Assembly: GCA_910588535.1 (NCBI GenBank)
Contig: CAJUOO010000040.1
Coordinates: forward strand, 1 to 29,417
Length of the DNA stretch: 29,417 bases
Source: an uncultured Lachnospiraceae bacterium
GTDB taxonomy: Bacteria; Bacillota; Clostridia; Lachnospirales; Lachnospiraceae
Direction: 5' to 3'
The translations under genes were made by a program, and so were the position numbers. Under the pieces are notes generated by a model that saw only the letters and a program-made list of their open reading frames with translations, was not told the DNA's origin and did no database searches. Below are positions 26,289 through 29,417 of the stretch, piece after piece. How positions within the stretch are numbered: position 1 is the first letter of the stretch; each line of letters begins with the position of its first letter.

Positions 26289-26656
26289 ATTTTCAGCTCC
26301 TTTGCTTCTTTTTCAATCATCTGGATTGTTTCCTGAATGGAAAAACCAATTTTCTTCATTGCCTCAAAGAATTGCGTGATATGTTCTTTGGCTATGCTTC
26401 TCTTAAGTTCCTCAATCATCTTTACATCCTCCGTAATAAAACGTCCACTGGTTCTCTGTGTATATACCATTCCAAGACGCTCTAACTCAGCAAGTGCCTT
26501 CTGCATCGTGTTTGGGTTGACAGCAGCTTCCTCTGCTAAATCCCTCACAGATGGAAGCTTATCTCCCGGTAAGTATCTTCCAGATATTATGCCAAGCTTA
26601 ATATAATCTTGTAGTTGTATATAGATAGGTCTATCAGACTTTAACTCCCAAGCCAT
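26285..26656 (-). CDS. GntR-family regulator, YtrA subfamily
   Basis: 123 aa. Residues about 8-75 form the GntR winged helix (PIYIQLQDYIKLGIISGRYL, then LPSVRDLAEEAAVNPNTMQK). Only a short helical tail follows, so there is no large ligand domain, typical of the YtrA group. It leads the operon with the ABC genes, and a palindrome overlaps its own promoter, so autorepression is likely. An AAAGGAGA site precedes the ATG. Confidence 0.93.
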   Translation of the reverse strand: MAWELKSDRPIYIQLQDYIKLGIISGRYLPGDKLPSVRDLAEEAAVNPNTMQKALAELERLGMVYTQRTSGRFITEDVKMIEELKRSIAKEHITQFFEAMKKIGFSIQETIQMIEKEAKELKI

Positions 26657-26684
26657 AAAGTATCTCCTTTCTTGTAAAATATCA

Positions 26685-26706
26685 TTGTATTATTTATATA
26701 ATACAA
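26685..26706. promoter_or_regulatory. GntR/YtrA operator palindrome
   Basis: Perfect 9-base arms TTGTATTAT and ATAATACAA flank four bases. The site begins at the last base of the -10 box and covers the expected transcription start of the gntR-ABC operon, the classic place for a repressor. Confidence 0.7.
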
Positions 26707-26734
26707 CAATACAATATGGCATACAAAAAGTCAA
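26706..26734 (-). promoter_or_regulatory. Promoter of the gntR-ABC operon
   Basis: On the minus strand TTGACT (26729-26734) and TATTGT (26706-26711) are 17 bases apart. The remaining DNA up to the fumarase gene (26735-26860) is AT-rich with a TTGACA at 26799 but no good -10, so I do not call a fumarase promoter. Confidence 0.65.
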
Positions 26735-26860
26735 GGTATTTTTATAAAATAATGACAATTATTTTTAAATATGATAAAATAATACTACATTTTAGTCATT
26801 GACATAAAAATGGCGCAAAGGTTGGAGTAAATAAGAGTGTGAATAAAAGGTGGGAGAGGT

Positions 26861-27712
26861 ATGAAGAATATAAGAATTATAGATATCCAGACAATAACAG
26901 ATAATATAAAGGAAATGTGTATTGAGGCGAATCATTTTCTATCAGAAGATATGGAAGAAGTCTTTGAGGCAGCAGTATTAAAGGAGGAATCCTCTCTTGG
27001 AAGGCAGATTCTAAATCAGCTAGAGGAAAACTTAAAGATTGCAGGTGAAAATATGATTCCTATCTGTCAAGACACAGGAATGGCAGTGATATTTGTAAAG
27101 GTAGGACAAAATGTTCATTTTGATGGAGGAGATCTGACCACTGCGATCAATGAGGGGGTTCGTCAGGGATATACACAGGGGTATTTAAGAAAATCTGTAG
27201 TTGCAGATCCTATTTATAGAGAAAATACAAATGATAATACTCCGGCAGTAATTCATTATGATATTGTAGCGGGAGATCGCGTGGAGATGACAGTTGCGCC
27301 AAAGGGTTTTGGAAGTGAAAATATGAGTCGTGTCTTTATGCTCAAGCCTGCCGATGGAATTGAAGGCGTGAAGGATGCAGTGCTTACTGCGGTAAAGGAT
27401 GCAGGTCCCAATGCGTGTCCTCCTATGGTAGTTGGTGTAGGAATTGGAGGAACCTTTGAAAAATGTGCTTATCTGGCAAAAAAAGCTCTGGTCAGAAATC
27501 TGAATGAAAAAGCCGGCAAGCCTTATCTTAGAGATCTGGAAAAAGAATTATTAAAGTCTATAAATAGTCTTGGTATAGGTCCGGGTGGTCTTGGAGGAAC
27601 GCAGACAGCTCTAGCAGTAAATATAGAAGCTTATCCTACCCATATTGCAGGACTTCCAGTGGCGGTCAATATATGCTGTCATGTTAATCGGCACATTACT
27701 AGAACGATATAG
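26861..27712 (+). CDS. Class I fumarate hydratase, alpha subunit
   Basis: 283 aa. With the beta subunit it interconverts fumarate and malate using an oxygen-sensitive [4Fe-4S] cluster. Candidate cluster cysteines are C69 (ICQDTGMA), C186 (GPNACPPMVVGVGIGG) and C202 (FEKCAYLAK). The family blocks RKSVVADP and GPGGLGGTQTALAVNIE are present. The TtdA (tartrate dehydratase) family is close, but without a tartrate operon fumarase is the better reading. GGGAGAGG precedes the ATG, and the beta gene follows after 16 bases. Confidence 0.93.
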   Translation: MKNIRIIDIQTITDNIKEMCIEANHFLSEDMEEVFEAAVLKEESSLGRQILNQLEENLKIAGENMIPICQDTGMAVIFVKVGQNVHFDGGDLTTAINEGVRQGYTQGYLRKSVVADPIYRENTNDNTPAVIHYDIVAGDRVEMTVAPKGFGSENMSRVFMLKPADGIEGVKDAVLTAVKDAGPNACPPMVVGVGIGGTFEKCAYLAKKALVRNLNEKAGKPYLRDLEKELLKSINSLGIGPGGLGGTQTALAVNIEAYPTHIAGLPVAVNICCHVNRHITRTI

Positions 27713-27728
27713 AAAGAAGAGGGATACT

Positions 27729-28295
27729 ATGGAAAAATATATTAATGCTCCGTTGAGGGATGAAGATATAGAAAATTTAGAGGCTGGAGACTATGTATAT
27801 ATTACAGGAGTAATTTATACTGCGAGGGATGCGGCACATAAGAGAATGGCAGAGTCTTTAAGTACCTCAAAAAAACTTCCTCTTGAGATGGATCATAATA
27901 TTATCTATTATATGGGACCTTCCCCAGCGCGAGAAGGAAGAGTGATTGGATCAGCAGGTCCTACAACCAGCAGCAGAATGGATAAATATACCCCTGATTT
28001 GCTTGATCTTGGGCTAAAAGGAATGATAGGAAAAGGAAAAAGATCAAAAGGTGTGATCGATGCGATGATAAGGAATAAGGCGGTATATTTTGCGGCGGTT
28101 GGAGGAGCGGGAGCCCTTTTGTCACAGAGGATTCTGGCGTCAGAGGTAATAGCATATGCAGATCTTGGGACAGAAGCAATCCACCGTCTTGAAGTAAAAA
28201 ATTTTCCTGTTATTGTAGTGATTGACAGCAAGGGAAATAATCTTTATGAGACGGCAGCAAAGAAGTATAAGGGCTGTCGGAGGGAGCAAAGTTGA
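27729..28295 (+). CDS. Class I fumarate hydratase, beta subunit
   Basis: 188 aa from the ATG at MEKYINAPL, preceded by GAGGGA. A longer in-frame start lies inside the alpha gene and has no family support. Conserved blocks are TGVIYTARDAAHKRM, GPTTSSRMDKYTPDLLDLGL and KGMIGKGKR. The split alpha/beta arrangement is the usual one in anaerobic bacteria. The stop overlaps the acyltransferase start as TTGA. Confidence 0.93.
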   Translation: MEKYINAPLRDEDIENLEAGDYVYITGVIYTARDAAHKRMAESLSTSKKLPLEMDHNIIYYMGPSPAREGRVIGSAGPTTSSRMDKYTPDLLDLGLKGMIGKGKRSKGVIDAMIRNKAVYFAAVGGAGALLSQRILASEVIAYADLGTEAIHRLEVKNFPVIVVIDSKGNNLYETAAKKYKGCRREQS

Positions 28296-29005
28296 AAAGA
28301 ATAGCATTGATGGTAGCACGTTTGTTTTACATTGCGCCAATATGGTTTTATTATGTGTGTAAATATGGAAACTCTGATCGATATACCGAAGAACAGCGAT
28401 ATCATCTTTTGCATGGTATGATGCGTCGAATTAACCGAGCGGGAAGGGTGACTATCGATGCTTATGGAATGGATAAACTTCCGAAAGAGGAAGGATATAT
28501 TATGTTTCCTAATCATCAAGGGCTGTTTGATACACTGGCATTATTTGAATCACATGAAAAACCATTTTCTGCTGTTGTCAAGAAGGAGATGGAGCATGTA
28601 TTTTTGGTAAAACAGATTATAAAACTGATACAGGCACAGCTTATGGATAGAGATGATGTTCGTCAATCTCTGCAGGTGATAAAGCAAGTGGCAGAAGAAG
28701 TGAAGGCTGGAAGAAGGTATGTTATCTTTGCAGAAGGAACTCGGTCAAGAAATGGAAATGAATTGCTGGAGTTTAAGGCGGGAACCTTCAAAAGTGCTAT
28801 GATGGCAAAATGTCCAATCGTTCCAGTTGCGTTGATCGATGCATTTAAGGCATTTGATACGAACTCAATAAAAAAAATTACAGTGAAGATACATTATATG
28901 GAACCTATTTTGTACGAGGAATATAAAGATATGAAATCGACAGAAATAGCTGCTGAGGTAAAAAGACGTATTGAAGAAAAGATAAAAGAGTGTCTGGAAA
29001 ATTAA
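28292..29005 (+). CDS. 1-acyl-glycerol-3-phosphate acyltransferase (PlsC-like)
   Basis: 237 aa. Transfers an acyl chain to lysophosphatidate in phospholipid synthesis, at the membrane. The HX4D catalytic motif is NHQGLFD (H75, D80), the glycerol-phosphate block is FAEGTRSRNG (147-156), and CPIVPVAL (174-181) is the fourth motif. An N-terminal hydrophobic stretch (about 5-22) anchors it. The start is TTG overlapping the fumarase beta stop, with GGAGGGAG six bases upstream, so expression is coupled to the fumarase genes. Specific donor (acyl-CoA or acyl-ACP) cannot be read. Confidence 0.9.
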   Translation: MKRIALMVARLFYIAPIWFYYVCKYGNSDRYTEEQRYHLLHGMMRRINRAGRVTIDAYGMDKLPKEEGYIMFPNHQGLFDTLALFESHEKPFSAVVKKEMEHVFLVKQIIKLIQAQLMDRDDVRQSLQVIKQVAEEVKAGRRYVIFAEGTRSRNGNELLEFKAGTFKSAMMAKCPIVPVALIDAFKAFDTNSIKKITVKIHYMEPILYEEYKDMKSTEIAAEVKRRIEEKIKECLEN

Positions 29006-29063
29006 AAAATAAGAGAGATTTGTTCCATATTGTTAGAAATCGAAAATTTTTATAAAAAATACG

Positions 29064-29092
29064 TTGACAAATTAAAAACAGTCTAGTATAAT
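29064..29092 (+). promoter_or_regulatory. Consensus promoter of tRNA-Ser
   Basis: TTGACA (29064-29069), a 17-base spacer and TATAAT (29087-29092) match the sigma-A consensus at all twelve positions, as fits a stable-RNA gene. A small hairpin CGTC-ATAGTT-GACG follows at 29101-29114. Confidence 0.9.
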
Positions 29093-29151
29093 TACTTTTG
29101 CGTCATAGTTGACGGGACAATATCATATAGTAGATAAGTTATTCAGATTAA

Positions 29152-29239
29152 GGAGAAATACTCAAGAGGCTGAAGAGGCGCCCCTGCTAAGGGTGTAGGT
29201 CGTTTACGCGGCGCGAGGGTTCAAATCCCTCTTTCTCCG
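29152..29239 (+). tRNA. tRNA-Ser (anticodon GCU)
   Basis: 88 bases. Acceptor arms GGAGAAA and TTTCTCC with discriminator G. The anticodon stem CGCCC/GGGTG holds the loop CTGCTAA with GCT at 29186-29188, reading AGC/AGU. A long variable arm (about 29196-29213) marks it as a class II serine tRNA. T arm GAGGG-TTCAAAT-CCCTC. The CCA end is not encoded. Sits just upstream of the rRNA-type promoter. Confidence 0.96.
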
Positions 29240-29299
29240 TCCTTAATAATTTATATTATATATGATGTTTTCCAATATTCAAAGTTTTAAAAAAAGTAG

Positions 29300-29417
29300 T
29301 TGACAAATAACTTTGAATATGATATTATAAACAAGCTGTCGCTGATAAATAAGAGAGGACAGCAGATAGAACCTTGATAACTGAACAGCATAGAAAACGA
29401 ACCAACCTTGAAAATTC
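29300..29417 (+). promoter_or_regulatory. Strong promoter and leader of a probable rRNA operon
   Basis: TTGACA (29300-29305) and TATTAT (29323-29328) are 17 bases apart. The leader contains a hairpin GCTGTC/GACAGC (29335-29340 with 29358-29363) and repeated AACCTTGA-AA stretches resembling Clostridia rRNA leaders. The 16S gene would lie beyond the window edge and is not seen, so the identity is inferred. Confidence 0.65.

Noticed and set aside
26799..26830. Fumarase promoter from TTGACA at 26799
   Set aside because: No acceptable -10 box lies 16-18 bases downstream.
29240..29299. Terminator after tRNA-Ser
   Set aside because: No stem followed by a T-run is visible; the transcript may read into the rRNA-type leader.

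Overview
The window is a chromosomal replication-origin region from a low-GC Clostridia, most likely a member of the Lachnospiraceae. I base this on gene order (rpmH-rnpA-yidD-yidC-jag-mnmE-mnmG-rsmG facing away from dnaA-dnaN-S4-recF-gyrB-gyrA), AT-rich intergenic DNA, many AGA/AGG codons, Firmicutes-type Shine-Dalgarno sites and a two-subunit class I fumarase. I cannot name a genus from sequence alone.

Layout. (1) 1-181: a long imperfect palindrome at the window edge. (2) 258-4564: a carbohydrate-use pair. One gene encodes a GH43 glycosidase with N-terminal ankyrin-like repeats (minus strand). The divergent gene encodes a two-pass membrane AraC-type regulator. Three 19-bp direct repeats lie between them. 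(3) 4565-5810: no gene. The stretch holds three copies of a 140-bp palindromic repeat, one of them inverted, plus a remnant of a fourth. It appears to be an old tandem duplication. Two parS-like ParB sites lie next to it. (4) 5811-7494: a cytoplasmic DegS-like histidine kinase and a NarL/DegU-type response regulator. (5) 7811-8764: a membrane-anchored alpha/beta hydrolase pointing into the end of rsmG. (6) 8757-15607, minus strand: the conserved ribosome, tRNA-modification and membrane-insertion cluster rsmG, mnmG, mnmE, jag, yidC, yidD, rnpA, rpmH. (7) 15608-16175: oriC upstream of dnaA, with DnaA boxes; a second box cluster lies between dnaA and dnaN. (8) 16176-24643, plus strand: dnaA, dnaN, an S4-domain gene, recF, gyrB, gyrA, closed by a strong bidirectional terminator. 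(9) 24784-26656, minus strand: a YtrA-type GntR regulator with an ABC ATPase and permease, apparently autoregulated through a palindromic operator. (10) 26861-29005: fumarase alpha and beta subunits and a PlsC-type acyltransferase, translationally coupled. (11) 29064-29417: a consensus promoter, tRNA-Ser(GCU), then a strong promoter and leader that look like the start of an rRNA operon whose 16S gene would begin just past the window.

The core genes are ordinary and almost all are co-oriented with replication away from oriC. The unusual material lies left of the conserved cluster: the ankyrin-GH43 fusion with its direct-repeat control region, the 140-bp repeat family whose end arms differ between copies yet stay self-complementary, and parS sites with no parAB genes beside them. 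No CRISPR array, prophage, transposase gene or complete rRNA is visible. Promoters were called by eye from -35/-10 matches and start codons from Shine-Dalgarno position and family alignment; several chosen starts are internal to the longest open frame.
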